Shown here piece by piece: positions 14,499 to 23,551 of a stretch of DNA of 52,474 nt. Location of the stretch: assembly GCF_000878195.1 (NCBI RefSeq), contig NZ_JXST01000044.1, positions 1 through 52,474 of the forward strand. Direction: 5' to 3'. The stretch comes from Mycolicibacterium llatzerense (GTDB taxonomy: Bacteria; Actinomycetota; Actinomycetes; Mycobacteriales; Mycobacteriaceae). The number at the start of each line of letters is the position of its first letter. Within the stretch, counting starts at the first letter, position 1. The notes under the pieces were generated by a model that worked only from the letters and a program-made list of their open reading frames with translations, searched no databases and was not told the DNA's origin. Made by a program: the position numbers and the translations under genes.

Positions 14499-14552
14499 CA
14501 CGGCACGCCAGTGTAGTCGGACGCCGCCGTGTGACGGGTGAGGCTGATGCTG

Positions 14553-15095
14553 CTAGCTCGGCGCCGGTGCCGCGCCGGGCGAAACGATGGTGGTCGTGAC
14601 CGGGCCGGGCGGCGCAGCGGCCGGCAGCGGGCCGGGCGGCGCCGCGGGTGCCGGGGCCGGGGTCGGGGCCGGCGCCAGGCCGGGCAGCACCGGCAGCGTG
14701 ACCGGCGGCAGGATCCCGGGCGCCGGGGTGATGACCGTCGTGGTGGGCGGCGCCGACGTGCTGGACGTCGTCGAGGTGGTGGTCGTCGTCGTTTCAGTCG
14801 TTTCAGTCGTCTCGGTGGTCTCCGTCGGCGTCGGCCGGTACGTCGACTTCGGGCGAGTGTTCACATCGGTGCGCGGCACCCAGGTGTAATCGGGGTTGGG
14901 CACGAAGCCCGGCGGCACGACCGCGGGCGGCGGTGTCGGCGGTGGTGGCGGCGGCGCATAGGTCTGGTGCACCCAGTACGCCACGAAGAACGCCACGATC
15001 AGGCCGAGAGTCGACGTCCGGACCCGGCCCAGGATGTACTCGGGCCACGCTCGCGAGTCGCTGTGCTTGGCAGCCAGACGAGACAGCGCATTCAT
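14553..15095 (-). CDS. Pro/Thr-rich single-pass membrane protein
   Basis: A 180-aa protein with a short cytoplasmic N-terminus, one membrane helix (about 29-47, STLGLIVAFFVAYWVHQTY), then a proline run and a long low-complexity external region rich in Pro, Thr and Ala with TTET and TSTT repeats. It corresponds in place and type to the proline-rich membrane protein Rv3103c. The region is likely extended across the cell wall and may be glycosylated. Its ATG overlaps the stop of the MscS gene (TGATG). A role tied to division or envelope stress is suggested by neighbours only. Confidence 0.75.
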   Translation of the reverse strand: MNALSRLAAKHSDSRAWPEYILGRVRTSTLGLIVAFFVAYWVHQTYAPPPPPPTPPPAVVPPGFVPNPDYTWVPRTDVNTRPKSTYRPTPTETTETTETTETTTTTTSTTSSTSAPPTTTVITPAPGILPPVTLPVLPGLAPAPTPAPAPAAPPGPLPAAAPPGPVTTTIVSPGAAPAPS

Positions 15096-16090
15096 CAGTG
15101 CTCGTCCCCCGGCCCCTGGGTCTTGTCTTCGGCACCGGCGACAGTGGCCGGGTGCACCATGGCCTCCACTTCGGGCTCGCTGTCGTGCGGGCTCTCGATA
15201 CCTGCCCGGCCCAGCGCGGAGACGACCATCACCCGCAGCCGCCGGCCGACCTCGAACTGCTTGCCGGGCAGCGTCCGGGCCACCATCCGCAGGTTCACGG
15301 TGTCCAGCTCGATACTCTCCACGCCCATCAACTGGGGCTTGTCGAGGAGCAGGGTGCGTAATTGGTGGTCCGCCATCGCGCGTTCGCAGACCCGGCCCAG
15401 TACCTCGTTGACCTTGCCCAGGTCCGCGGTCGTCGGTACCGGAATGTCCACGACCGCACGTGCCCAGTCCTTGGAGAGGTTGACAGTCTTGGCGATCTGC
15501 CCGTTCGGGATCGTGTACACCTCGCCGTCGCTGGACCGCAGCTTGGTGACGCGCAGCGTGACGTCTTCGACCGTGCCCTCGGCGGGCGTGTTGATGCCGC
15601 TGACGGTGAGGGACACGAGGTCACCGAAGCCGTACTGCTTCTCGGTGATGATGAAGAACCCGGCCAGCAGGTCCTGCACGATGCGCTGCGCGCCGAAGCC
15701 CAGCGCCGCGCCCAGCACGGCGGCGGGCGCGACCAGCGAACCGATGGGTATCCCGAGGATTTCGATGACGTCGACCAGCACGACCACAGAAACCAGAGCA
15801 ATCGACACCCACGAGATCACCGAAGCGACGGCTTGCCGGTGCTTGGTGGTCTCCGACCGGACCAGCGCGTCGCTCTCCTGAAAACGCTCGTCGATACGGG
15901 CGGTGATCCGGTGTGTCAGCCAGCCGACGAACCGCGCGATCAGCATCGCCGCGATGACGAGCATGACTATCCGCAGTCCGCGGGTGATGATCCACGCGCC
16001 GATCGAGCCCCGCCAGAAGTCGTGCCACTGCTGGGCCCACCAACCGAATGACTCCGGTTGGCTCGCGGCGATCAGAGAAAAATTAATCAT
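15095..16090 (-). CDS. MscS-family mechanosensitive channel-like protein
   Basis: A 331-aa protein with three N-terminal membrane helices (about 30-55, 85-110, 115-140) and the MscS pore-lining helix and beta domain: APAAVLGAALGFGAQRIVQDLLAGFFIITEKQYGFGD. The C-terminal cytoplasmic alpha/beta part follows (to about 300), with an acidic tail. It should act as a small-conductance tension-gated channel or related osmotic valve. It overlaps prfB by 8 bp and the downstream gene by 1-3 bp. It matches Rv3104c in position. Confidence 0.88.
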   Translation of the reverse strand: MINFSLIAASQPESFGWWAQQWHDFWRGSIGAWIITRGLRIVMLVIAAMLIARFVGWLTHRITARIDERFQESDALVRSETTKHRQAVASVISWVSIALVSVVVLVDVIEILGIPIGSLVAPAAVLGAALGFGAQRIVQDLLAGFFIITEKQYGFGDLVSLTVSGINTPAEGTVEDVTLRVTKLRSSDGEVYTIPNGQIAKTVNLSKDWARAVVDIPVPTTADLGKVNEVLGRVCERAMADHQLRTLLLDKPQLMGVESIELDTVNLRMVARTLPGKQFEVGRRLRVMVVSALGRAGIESPHDSEPEVEAMVHPATVAGAEDKTQGPGDEH

Positions 16091-17198
16091 CGTCTTTTCG
16101 GTTGCGCCAGCGGATTCCGGCCTCCAGGAAGCCGTCGATGTCGCCGTCGAGCACCGAGGCCGGGTTGCCGACCTCGAACTCGGTGCGCAGGTCCTTCACC
16201 ATCTGATAGGGGTGCAGCACGTACGAGCGCATCTGGTTGCCCCAGGAGCTGCCGCCGTCGCCCTTGAGGGCGTCCATCTCGGCCCGCTCTTCCTGGCGCT
16301 TGCGTTCCAGCAGCTTGGCGCTGAGCACGCGCATCGCGGAAACCTTGTTCTGCAGCTGCGATTTCTCGTTCTGACAGGTCACGACGATGCCCGTCGGGAT
16401 GTGTGTCAGCCGGACCGCGGAGTCGGTGGTGTTCACGGACTGACCACCCGGACCGCTGGACCGGTAAACGTCGACCCGGATGTCACCTTCGGGGATGTCG
16501 ATGGAGTCGGCGGTCTCGACGACCGGCAGCACCTCGACGTCGGCGAACGACGTCTGGCGCCGGCTCTGGTTGTCGAACGGGCTGATCCGCACGAGCCGGT
16601 GGGTGCCCTGTTCGACCGACAAGGTGCCGTACGCGAACGGCGTGTGCACTGCGAAGGTCGCGCTCTTGATGCCCGCCTCCTCTGCGTACGACGTGTCGAA
16701 GACCTCGACCGGATACCCGTGCTTCTCGGCCCAGCGGATGTACATGCGCATCAGCATCTCGGCCCAGTCGGCTGCGTCCACACCACCGGCGCCGGAGCGG
16801 ATGGTCACGACAGCTTCCCGCTCGTCGTATTCCCCCGACAGCAGCGTTCGAACCTCAAGCGCCTCGATGTCCTCGCGCAGCTTGGCCAGTTCGGCGTCGG
16901 CGTCGGCCACGGCATCGGTCTTGGCGGCGCCCTCTTCCTCCTCGGCCAGCTCGTAGAGCACGGGCAGATCCTCGATCCGTCCGCGCAACTCCTCGACGCG
17001 GCGCAGCTCACCCTGTGCATGCGACAGGCTGCTGGTCACCTTCTGCGCATTGGCCTGGTCATCCCACAACTTGGGATCGGAGGCTTCGTCCTCGAGTTTG
17101 GCGATCCGCGCGCGCAGACCGTCGACGTCGAGCACCCGCTCCACAGTGGTCAGGGTGCTGTCGAGGGCGGCAATGTCAGCTTGGCGATCGAGGTCCAC
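16083..17198 (-). CDS. prfB: Peptide chain release factor 2
   Basis: A 371-aa class I release factor. It carries the tRNA-mimicking SPF motif (VRISPFDNQ) that reads UGA/UAA and the catalytic GGQ in SGPGGQSVN. The GTG start is chosen by alignment with the known mycobacterial N-terminus (DLDRQADIAALDST); no ribosome binding site is evident and there is no in-frame UGA of the kind used for programmed frameshifting in E. coli prfB. It terminates translation at UGA and UAA. It is transcribed divergently from fprA and leads the gene string down to ftsE-ftsX-smpB. Confidence 0.96.
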   Translation of the reverse strand: MDLDRQADIAALDSTLTTVERVLDVDGLRARIAKLEDEASDPKLWDDQANAQKVTSSLSHAQGELRRVEELRGRIEDLPVLYELAEEEEGAAKTDAVADADAELAKLREDIEALEVRTLLSGEYDEREAVVTIRSGAGGVDAADWAEMLMRMYIRWAEKHGYPVEVFDTSYAEEAGIKSATFAVHTPFAYGTLSVEQGTHRLVRISPFDNQSRRQTSFADVEVLPVVETADSIDIPEGDIRVDVYRSSGPGGQSVNTTDSAVRLTHIPTGIVVTCQNEKSQLQNKVSAMRVLSAKLLERKRQEERAEMDALKGDGGSSWGNQMRSYVLHPYQMVKDLRTEFEVGNPASVLDGDIDGFLEAGIRWRNRKDDD

Positions 17199-17346
17199 AA
17201 AGCATGAGGGTACCGACCAGTGAGACGGACTTACGCATTGCAAGCCATGATCGATTAGACCGGTTTAGCATCGCCGTGTAACCCGCTCCGCGCGTCGCGA
17301 CAGCCCCTTGCGCGCACTGAGCAGAACAAGAAGGCAAACCATACAT

Positions 17347-18723
17347 ATGCGCCCTTACCATGTGGCGGTTGTCGGATCCGGCCCGTCAGGGTTTTTCGCT
17401 GCCGCGTCACTGTTGAAATTCGCCGATGCCAAGGCCGCCACCGACGATCCGGTCGACGTCCAGATCGACATGATCGAGATGCTGCCCACCCCGTGGGGAC
17501 TGGTCCGCTCCGGTGTGGCTCCGGATCATCCGAAGATCAAGACGGTCTCGGCGCAGTTCGACAAGGTCGCCGACGATGCCCGGTTCCGCTTCTTCGGCAA
17601 CGTCACTGTGGGTGAGCATGTGCAGGCGGCCGAGCTGGCGCAGCGGTACGACGCGGTCATCTACGCCATCGGCGCGCAATCCGACCGGCCACTGGGCATC
17701 CCCGGCGAGGAGCTCGACGGCAGCGTCGCTGCCGTCGACTTCGTCGGCTGGTACAACGCACATCCGCATTTCGCGACCATGAACCCCGACGTCACCCAGG
17801 ACCGCGCCGTGGTGGTCGGCAACGGCAACGTGGCCCTGGACGTGGCCCGCATCCTGGTCAGCGATCCGGCCGAACTGGCCGCCACCGACATCGCCAACCA
17901 CGCGTTGACGGCCCTGGGCGCTCGCGGCGTTCGCGAGGTCGTGATCATCGGGCGGCGCGGCCCGCTGCAGGCGCCGTTCACGACGCTGGAACTGCGTGAG
18001 CTCGGCGATCTGGCCGCCATGGCCGACGTCGACGTCATCGTTGATCCCGCTGATGTCGACGCCATCACCGACGCAGACCTGGAAGCCGCGGGCAAGACCG
18101 TGCGGCAGAACATCAAGATTCTGCGCAGCTACGCCGAACGTGGCGACCTCGGGCGCGAGCGGCGCATCGTCTTCAAGTTCCAGACCTCGCCGATCGAGAT
18201 CAAGGGCTCCGAACGCGTCGAGTCAATTGTGTTGGGCCACAACGAATTGGTCGACGACGGCGGCCGGATCATCGCGAAGGACAGCGGCAACCGCGAGGAA
18301 TTACCGGCCCAGCTGGTGGTGCGCGCCGTGGGCTATCGGGGCGTGCCGACCGCGGGCCTGCCATTCGACGAGCGCGCCGGGACCATCCCGCACACCGAGG
18401 GCCGGGTCGAAGGCAGCCGCAACGAGTACGTCGTCGGCTGGATCAAGCGCGGGCCGTCGGGCGTCATCGGCAGCAACAAGAAGGACTCGCAGGACACCGT
18501 CAACACCCTGATCGAGGACATCTGCGGCGCGGAGCTGGCTGATTTCGGAACCACCCACGCCGAGGACCTGGCCGCCTGGTTCCTGTCCCGGCAGCCCGCG
18601 TTGGTCACCAATGACCACTGGCGCCTGATCGACGCGCACGAACGGTCGGCCGGCGAGGGCCTGAACCGGCCGCGCGTGAAGCTGACGGACGTCGCGGAGA
18701 TGCTGCGGGTGGCGCACGGCTGA
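17347..18723 (+). CDS. fprA: NADPH-ferredoxin/adrenodoxin-type reductase FprA
   Basis: A 458-aa flavoprotein with the FAD-binding motif VVGSGPSGFFAA at the N-terminus, the NADPH motif VVGNGNVALDVARIL near residue 160, and the C-terminal GWIKRGPSGVIGSNKKDS. It is an adrenodoxin-reductase-type enzyme that moves electrons from NADPH to ferredoxins for cytochromes P450 and other redox enzymes. The start MRPYHVAVVG follows an AGAAGG site. Position and size match Rv3106. Confidence 0.96.
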   Translation: MRPYHVAVVGSGPSGFFAAASLLKFADAKAATDDPVDVQIDMIEMLPTPWGLVRSGVAPDHPKIKTVSAQFDKVADDARFRFFGNVTVGEHVQAAELAQRYDAVIYAIGAQSDRPLGIPGEELDGSVAAVDFVGWYNAHPHFATMNPDVTQDRAVVVGNGNVALDVARILVSDPAELAATDIANHALTALGARGVREVVIIGRRGPLQAPFTTLELRELGDLAAMADVDVIVDPADVDAITDADLEAAGKTVRQNIKILRSYAERGDLGRERRIVFKFQTSPIEIKGSERVESIVLGHNELVDDGGRIIAKDSGNREELPAQLVVRAVGYRGVPTAGLPFDERAGTIPHTEGRVEGSRNEYVVGWIKRGPSGVIGSNKKDSQDTVNTLIEDICGAELADFGTTHAEDLAAWFLSRQPALVTNDHWRLIDAHERSAGEGLNRPRVKLTDVAEMLRVAHG

Positions 18724-18761
18724 GCAGCGGTGCGCTCCCCGGCGCGACCCTTGATGCCCGC

Positions 18762-19118
18762 TCAGTGGCTGGGCCGCAGGATGCCCTGCACCGCGAAAGT
18801 CGTGAGGCTGCCGCCCGAATTGAGCAGCGACGACGTGGCTGTCGATCCAGACAGAACGCCCGAGCTCAGGGAACCCACGCCGGCCTGAAGGCCGCCGGTG
18901 TTGATCGCGGCGATGCCGGCGAGTCCGCCGATGTTGTGGGTGGCGAAGTGCTGCGTGAAGCCGAGCTCGCCGCCCACGGCGCTGCCCAACCCGTCGAGCG
19001 GCCCGCTGTCAGCTGATGCGACGCCCGCCGACGCAAGGAGCAGCAATCCGCTTGCCGTCAGCCCTGCCCCAATCAGCTTGGTGGCCCTACCGGTCGACGA
19101 GATCTGAGACTTGGCCAT
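18762..19118 (-). CDS. Small secreted protein of unknown function
   Basis: A 118-aa protein starting MAKSQISSTGRATK, with a classical signal peptide (hydrophobic GLTASGLLLLASAGVASA, cut before DSGPLDG at about residue 37). The mature part of about 80 residues is rich in Gly, Ser, Ala and Leu with no Cys, and has repeated GGL/GVGSL elements. An AAGGGG ribosome binding site lies 12 nt upstream. It is export-competent and may be cell-wall associated. I do not recognise a family. Confidence 0.75.
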   Translation of the reverse strand: MAKSQISSTGRATKLIGAGLTASGLLLLASAGVASADSGPLDGLGSAVGGELGFTQHFATHNIGGLAGIAAINTGGLQAGVGSLSSGVLSGSTATSSLLNSGGSLTTFAVQGILRPSH

Positions 19119-19334
19119 GTACGTTCTTGTCCCCTTCTGTGGAAAGACTGTGTCCGACGGTCGAATCCGAGCCGCGCATGCCATCCGGTCAGCAAGCTCG
19201 ATGCAATAGCTAGCTATTCACACAGTGAATCTATTAGCACAGGGCAACACCAGAATTAGCCCATTCGATGGAATTTCCAGAGGGTGCTGAGCAAACTGCC
19301 AGGCGGCGTGCGCAGAAAGGTTCGGGCCGATTGA

Positions 19335-19652
19335 CTATGCCTGCGGGGCGTGCGGCGCGAAGTTCCAGTTGTCGGGGTTCTTGGGTGAGTAGACGACGGG
19401 GACCAGTTGACCCACCGAGGGCCAGTCGGCCACATCCATCGCGATCCGGCCATAGACCTCGTGCTCGTTCACGCTGGGGCCGTTGATGACTCCGGCGACG
19501 GTGACGAACTGCTCCCCCGTGGCATCGGGTCGCGGACTGACGCCGGTGATCAGCAGCGTCCCGCTCTCCCCGCTACGCGTACGTCGCAGCCACGGGGCAG
19601 CCAGCAGTACGAGCGCTCCGAGCAAGACAATGAGCACGACGAATTCCCACAC
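19335..19652 (-). CDS. Small membrane-anchored protein (105 aa)
   Basis: Begins with a membrane helix (FVVLIVLLGALVLLAAPWL), followed by a basic stop-transfer RRTR and a soluble beta-rich domain with PVVYSPKNPDNW. The GTG at 19652 leaves room for a promoter; an alternative GTG at 19673 would put the start codon 2 bp from the divergent hisN ATG. This is a small membrane protein with an external or cytoplasmic beta domain; function unknown. It is divergent from hisN. Confidence 0.65.
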   Translation of the reverse strand: MWEFVVLIVLLGALVLLAAPWLRRTRSGESGTLLITGVSPRPDATGEQFVTVAGVINGPSVNEHEVYGRIAMDVADWPSVGQLVPVVYSPKNPDNWNFAPHAPQA

Positions 19653-19675
19653 GTACCCATGGTAGGACTGCACCC

Positions 19676-20452
19676 ATGAGTACCACCGCAGACGACATCA
19701 ACCTTGCCCTGAAATTGGCCGATCAGGCCGATGCCGTGACGTTGGACCGCTTCGGCGCACAGGACCTGCGCATCGAGACCAAACCGGATCTGACCCCGGT
19801 GACCGATGCCGACCAGTCCGTGGAACGGGTGCTGCGGGAGACGCTGTCGGCAGCTCGGCCGGACGACGCCTTGCTGGGCGAAGAGTACGGGGGCACAGCA
19901 GTTTTCGCGGGGCGACAATGGGTGATCGACCCGATCGACGGTACCAAGAACTTCGTCCGCGGCGTCCCGGTGTGGGCCACCTTGATCGCCCTACTGGAGG
20001 ACGGCGTGCCCATCGTCGGGGTGGTCAGCGCCCCAGCGCTCGGACGGCGCTGGTGGGCCGGCACCGGCGAGGGCGCCTTCAGCTCATTCGCCGGCCGGAC
20101 GCGCACCATCTCGGTATCGGGTGTCGACGCGCTGGACGCCGCGAGCCTGTCCTACTCGGATCTGACCACCGGATGGGAAGACCGGCGCGACGCGTTCGTC
20201 GCACTGACCGACGCGGTGTGGCGGGTGCGGGCCTACGGCGACTTCTGGTCGTACTGCCTGCTGGCCGAAGGCGCGGTCGACATCGCCGTCGAACCGGAGG
20301 TCAAGCTGTGGGATCTGGCCGCCTTGGACGTCGTCGTGCGCGAGGCCGGCGGTTCGTTCACCAACCTGGCCGGCGCGTCCGGCCCGCACGGCGGCAGCGC
20401 GGTGGCGACCAATGGGTTGCTGCACCACAAGGTGCTCGCCGCCCTCTCCTGA
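19676..20452 (+). CDS. hisN: Histidinol-phosphatase, inositol-monophosphatase family
   Basis: A 258-aa Mg-dependent phosphatase of the IMPase superfamily. Metal ligands are visible in LLGEEYGG (Glu69-Glu70) and WVIDPIDGTKNF (Asp85 and Asp88), with a third Asp in VKLWDLAALD. It corresponds to M. tuberculosis Rv3137, the histidinol-phosphate phosphatase of histidine synthesis; inositol-phosphate activity is a possible alternative. The start codon is only a few bases past the divergent membrane-protein gene, so the mRNA may be leaderless or nearly so. Confidence 0.88.
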   Translation: MSTTADDINLALKLADQADAVTLDRFGAQDLRIETKPDLTPVTDADQSVERVLRETLSAARPDDALLGEEYGGTAVFAGRQWVIDPIDGTKNFVRGVPVWATLIALLEDGVPIVGVVSAPALGRRWWAGTGEGAFSSFAGRTRTISVSGVDALDAASLSYSDLTTGWEDRRDAFVALTDAVWRVRAYGDFWSYCLLAEGAVDIAVEPEVKLWDLAALDVVVREAGGSFTNLAGASGPHGGSAVATNGLLHHKVLAALS

Positions 20453-20460
20453 TTTCACCC

Positions 20461-20523
20461 CGCCGAGTGGCCGGTTCTCGCACGAAATTCCACGAATTGC
20501 GTGCGAGAACCGGCCATTCGGCG
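20461..20523. repeat. Large extragenic inverted repeat
   Basis: Arms of 24 nt (20461-20484 and 20500-20523) match at 23 positions around a 15-nt spacer that can itself form a short stem. It begins 8 bp after the hisN stop. There is no U-tract; it may be a dispersed extragenic palindrome or serve as a transcription end for hisN. Confidence 0.7.
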
Positions 20524-20561
20524 TTGAGCAAAGTGTGAACTTGATAACACGAGCGTCGTAC

Positions 20562-20577
20562 CTTACTCCGGAGTAAG
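20562..20577. promoter_or_regulatory. Perfect 16-bp palindrome upstream of fadE24 (candidate operator)
   Basis: CTTACTCCGGAGTAAG is its own reverse complement and lies 43 bp before the fadE24 start. Its size and symmetry fit a TetR-type repressor site. No regulator gene is adjacent, so control would come from elsewhere. Confidence 0.65.
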
Positions 20578-20620
20578 ATACGGTCATAGCGCACTGCCCC
20601 AACGACGCGAGGCTGTCGAA

Positions 20621-22027
20621 ATGACCAACACCCTTCCCCAGAACGGCACTTCGGCCGGTTCCTCCCAGCGCCCCGTGCGCAAGGGCCCGGAGAGCGCCAT
20701 CGGCCTGCAACGGCACAAGCGGACAGCGACCGACATCGGTCTGGCGCTGATCACGCCTTTTGTCGGCCAGGAATTCCTGGACAAGTACAACCTGCGCGAG
20801 CCGCTCAACCGCGGCGTGAAATACGGAGTCAAGACGAGCTTCTCTGCCGTCGGCGCCGCGAGCCGTACGTTCAAGCGCATTCCCGGACTGAACGGCGCCC
20901 CGACGCGCCTGAAGCCGGGCGGTTCGGACTACTTCGACCTGAATCCGGACGAAGACCAGCAAATGATCGTGGAGACGGTCCGCGAGTTCTCCGCGGAGAT
21001 CCTGCGACCGGCCGCGCACGACGCAGATGCCGCGGCGGCCTACCCGGCCGACCTGATCGCCAAGGCCGCTGAACTCGGCATCACCGCGATCAACGTGCCC
21101 GAGGAGTTCGACGGCATCGCCGCCACCCAGAGCACCGTCACCACCGCTCTCGTCGCCGAGGCACTGGCCTACGGCGACATGGGTCTGGCCCTGCCGATCC
21201 TGGCGCCCGGTGGCGTGGCGTCGGCCCTGACGCGCTGGGGCAGCGCCGGCCAGCAGGCCACCTACCTGCCGTCGTTCGCCGGCGAGAACGTGCCGCAGGC
21301 ATGCGTCGCCATCGCCGAGCCGCACGCGCTGTTCGACCCGACCGCACTGCGGACCACCGCGGTCCGCACCCCCGGTGGCTACCGCCTCAACGGAGTCAAG
21401 TCGCTGGTCCCGGCCGCCGCCAACTCCGAGGTGTTCATCATCGGTGCGCAGCTCGACGGCAGGCCGGCCCTGTTCATCGTCGAGTCGGGCTCCGAGGGCC
21501 TGTCGGTCACGGCCGACCCGAGCATGGGCATCCGCGCCGCGGCCCTGGGCAAGGTCGAGCTGAACAACGTCGCGGTCCCGCTGGGCAACCGGCTCGGCGA
21601 GGACGAGGCCACCGACAACGACTACTCCGAAGCCATCGCACTGTCCCGATTGGGTTGGGCCGCACTGGCAGTCGGCACCTCGCACGCGGTGCTCGACTAC
21701 GTGGTGCCCTACGTCAAGGAGCGCGAGGCGTTCGGTGAGCCCATCGCCAACCGCCAGTCGGTCGCGTTCATGTGCGCCAACATCGCCATCGAGCTCGATG
21801 GCCTGCGGCTGATCGTGTGGCGCGGTGCGTCGCGCGCCGAGCAGGGCATGCCGTTCCTGCGCGAGGGCGCCCTCGCCAAGCGGTTCGCCACCGACAAGGG
21901 CATGCAGATCGGCCTCGACGGCGTGCAGCTGCTCGGCGGCCACGGCTACACCAAGGAACACCCGGTCGAGCGCTGGTACCGCGATCTGCGGGCCATCGGC
22001 GTCGCCGAAGGTGTCGTCGTTCTGTAG
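20621..22027 (+). CDS. fadE24: Acyl-CoA dehydrogenase FadE24
   Basis: A 468-aa protein, the same length as Rv3139. A mycobacterial N-terminal extension of about 100 residues precedes the acyl-CoA dehydrogenase core (DEDQQMIVETVREFSAEIL). Core motifs include AEPHALFDPTALRTTAV, VKEREAFGEPIANRQSVAF, LLGGHGYTKEHPVERWYRDLRAIGVAEG. The C-terminus stops soon after AEG, where the flavin-contacting IEGTS-type segment of other family members would continue. That is consistent with working as a heteromer with FadE23. In M. tuberculosis fadE23/fadE24 are known isoniazid-induced genes; a beta-oxidation substrate is not established here. Confidence 0.92.
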   Translation: MTNTLPQNGTSAGSSQRPVRKGPESAIGLQRHKRTATDIGLALITPFVGQEFLDKYNLREPLNRGVKYGVKTSFSAVGAASRTFKRIPGLNGAPTRLKPGGSDYFDLNPDEDQQMIVETVREFSAEILRPAAHDADAAAAYPADLIAKAAELGITAINVPEEFDGIAATQSTVTTALVAEALAYGDMGLALPILAPGGVASALTRWGSAGQQATYLPSFAGENVPQACVAIAEPHALFDPTALRTTAVRTPGGYRLNGVKSLVPAAANSEVFIIGAQLDGRPALFIVESGSEGLSVTADPSMGIRAAALGKVELNNVAVPLGNRLGEDEATDNDYSEAIALSRLGWAALAVGTSHAVLDYVVPYVKEREAFGEPIANRQSVAFMCANIAIELDGLRLIVWRGASRAEQGMPFLREGALAKRFATDKGMQIGLDGVQLLGGHGYTKEHPVERWYRDLRAIGVAEGVVVL

Positions 22028-22076
22028 CCCGACCCGGTAATCGCCCAAAACTTCCAAATATCCCGAAAGACCAATC

Positions 22077-23288
22077 ATGGCAATCAATCTGGAAATACCC
22101 CGCAAGTTGCAGGCCGTCGTCGAGAAGGGCCACCAGGGCGCAGCGGAGATGCTCCGCCCGATCTCCCGCAAGTACGACCTGGCCGAGCACGCCTATCCGG
22201 CCGAGCTCGATACCCTGGCCAGCCTGTTCGAAGGCATCCAGGAGTCGAACGCCGTCTCCATCGCCGGCGCCGGATTCTCGGCCAGCGAATCCAAGAGCAA
22301 GCACGCAAACATCAACGGCGCCAACATGTCTGCGCTGCTGAACGCGCTCGAGGTCAGCTGGGGCGACGTCGCCCTGCTGCTGACCGTCCCCTACCAGGGC
22401 CTGGGCAACGCCGCGATCTCCGCGGTCGCCACCAAGGACCAGCTGGCCAAGTGGGGCAAGGTGTGGGCCGCCATGGCCATCACCGAGCCGAGCTTCGGTT
22501 CCGATTCGGCGGCGGTCTCGACCACCGCGGTGCTCGACGGCGACGAGTGGGTCATCAACGGCGAGAAGATCTTCGTCACCGCCGGTTCGCGCGCCACCCA
22601 CATCGTGGTGTGGGCGACGCTGGACCGCTCGCTCGGCCGCGCGGCCATCAAGTCGTTCTGCGTACCGCGTGAGCACCCCGGCGTCATCGTCGAACGCCTC
22701 GAGCACAAGCTCGGCATCAAGGCCTCCGACACCGCGGTCATCCGCTTCGACAACTGCCGCATCCCCAAGGACTACCTGCTCGGCGATCCGGAGATCAAGG
22801 TGGACAAGGGTTTTGGCGGGGTCATGGAGACCTTCGACAACACCCGCCCGATGGTGGCCGCCATGGCCGTCGGTGTCGGCCGCGCCGCGCTGGAGGAGCT
22901 GCGGACGATCCTGACCGACGCCGGCATCGAGATCTCGTACGACAAGCCGGCCCATGCGCAGAGCGCCCCGGCAGCGGAATTCCTGCGGATGGAGTCCGAC
23001 TGGGAGGCCGCCTACCTGCTGTCGCTGCGCGCTGCCTGGCAGGCCGACAACAAGATCCCGAACTCCAAGGAAGCGTCCATGAGCAAGGCCAAGGCCGGGC
23101 GCATGGGCACCGACGTCACCCTCAAGGCCGTCGAATTGGCCGGCACCACCGGCTATTCCGAGGAGCCGCTGCTCGAGAAGTGGGCTCGCGACTCAAAGAT
23201 TCTCGATATCTTCGAAGGCACGCAGCAGATTCAGCAGCTCGTCGTGGCACGACGTCTGCTGGGCCTGTCCTCGGCGCAGCTCAAGTGA
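22077..23288 (+). CDS. fadE23: Acyl-CoA dehydrogenase FadE23
   Basis: A 403-aa acyl-CoA dehydrogenase with the flavin/substrate motif AMAITEPSFGSDSAAVSTTA, the KAGRMGTDVTLKAVELAGTTGYSEE region and the catalytic-base motif DIFEGTQQIQQLVVARRLLG. It follows fadE24 by 49 bp on the same strand and is most likely its heterotetramer partner; paired FadE proteins of this kind share one set of flavin sites. Matches Rv3140. A terminator hairpin follows at 23357. Confidence 0.92.
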   Translation: MAINLEIPRKLQAVVEKGHQGAAEMLRPISRKYDLAEHAYPAELDTLASLFEGIQESNAVSIAGAGFSASESKSKHANINGANMSALLNALEVSWGDVALLLTVPYQGLGNAAISAVATKDQLAKWGKVWAAMAITEPSFGSDSAAVSTTAVLDGDEWVINGEKIFVTAGSRATHIVVWATLDRSLGRAAIKSFCVPREHPGVIVERLEHKLGIKASDTAVIRFDNCRIPKDYLLGDPEIKVDKGFGGVMETFDNTRPMVAAMAVGVGRAALEELRTILTDAGIEISYDKPAHAQSAPAAEFLRMESDWEAAYLLSLRAAWQADNKIPNSKEASMSKAKAGRMGTDVTLKAVELAGTTGYSEEPLLEKWARDSKILDIFEGTQQIQQLVVARRLLGLSSAQLK

Positions 23289-23356
23289 TCGGTGCTCCGG
23301 TGGCCCGGCACGCGCTGGGCTACCGGAGCGCGGTCGCCAGCGTCTGACCGAAAATG

Positions 23357-23399
23357 CCCAGCGCCCAATGACACTCACTGTCCCGGGCGCTGGGCTTTT
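23357..23399 (+). terminator. Intrinsic terminator after fadE23
   Basis: Ten-bp arms CCCAGCGCCC (23357-23366) and GGGCGCTGGG (23385-23394), then CTTTT, about 70 bp past the fadE23 stop. Confidence 0.75.
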
Positions 23400-23504
23400 C
23401 AATGTCCGCTGCCAGTTCGTTGTCCCACCACTTCTTTCGGGTCCGGCAGGTGCGCGTCGACTGGGCCGGCGTGGACCGTCATGGCCCAATCATGCACCGT
23501 GACA

Positions 23505-23544
23505 AGCAAACAGGCCCCGGGATTTCTCCCGGGGCCTGTTTGCT
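23505..23544 (-). terminator. Very strong terminator between fadE23 and the antigen 85 gene
   Basis: Perfect 17-bp stem (23505-23521 with 23528-23544) and 6-nt loop, beginning 7 nt past the stop of the minus-strand mycolyltransferase gene. The symmetry means it can also block read-through from fadE23. Confidence 0.9.
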
Positions 23545-23551
23545 GTTGAGG

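Noticed and set aside
17190..17243. Possible programmed frameshift at the prfB start (CTTTG)
   Set aside because: The sequence reads CTTTGTG with no in-frame UGA; the downstream frame is continuous and the family start fits the GTG at 17198.
20084..22171. 695-codon minus-strand open frame antisense to fadE24 and hisN
   Set aside because: Typical GC-rich shadow: Arg/Gly/Asp/Val-rich, no motifs, opposite to clearly conserved acyl-CoA dehydrogenase and phosphatase genes.
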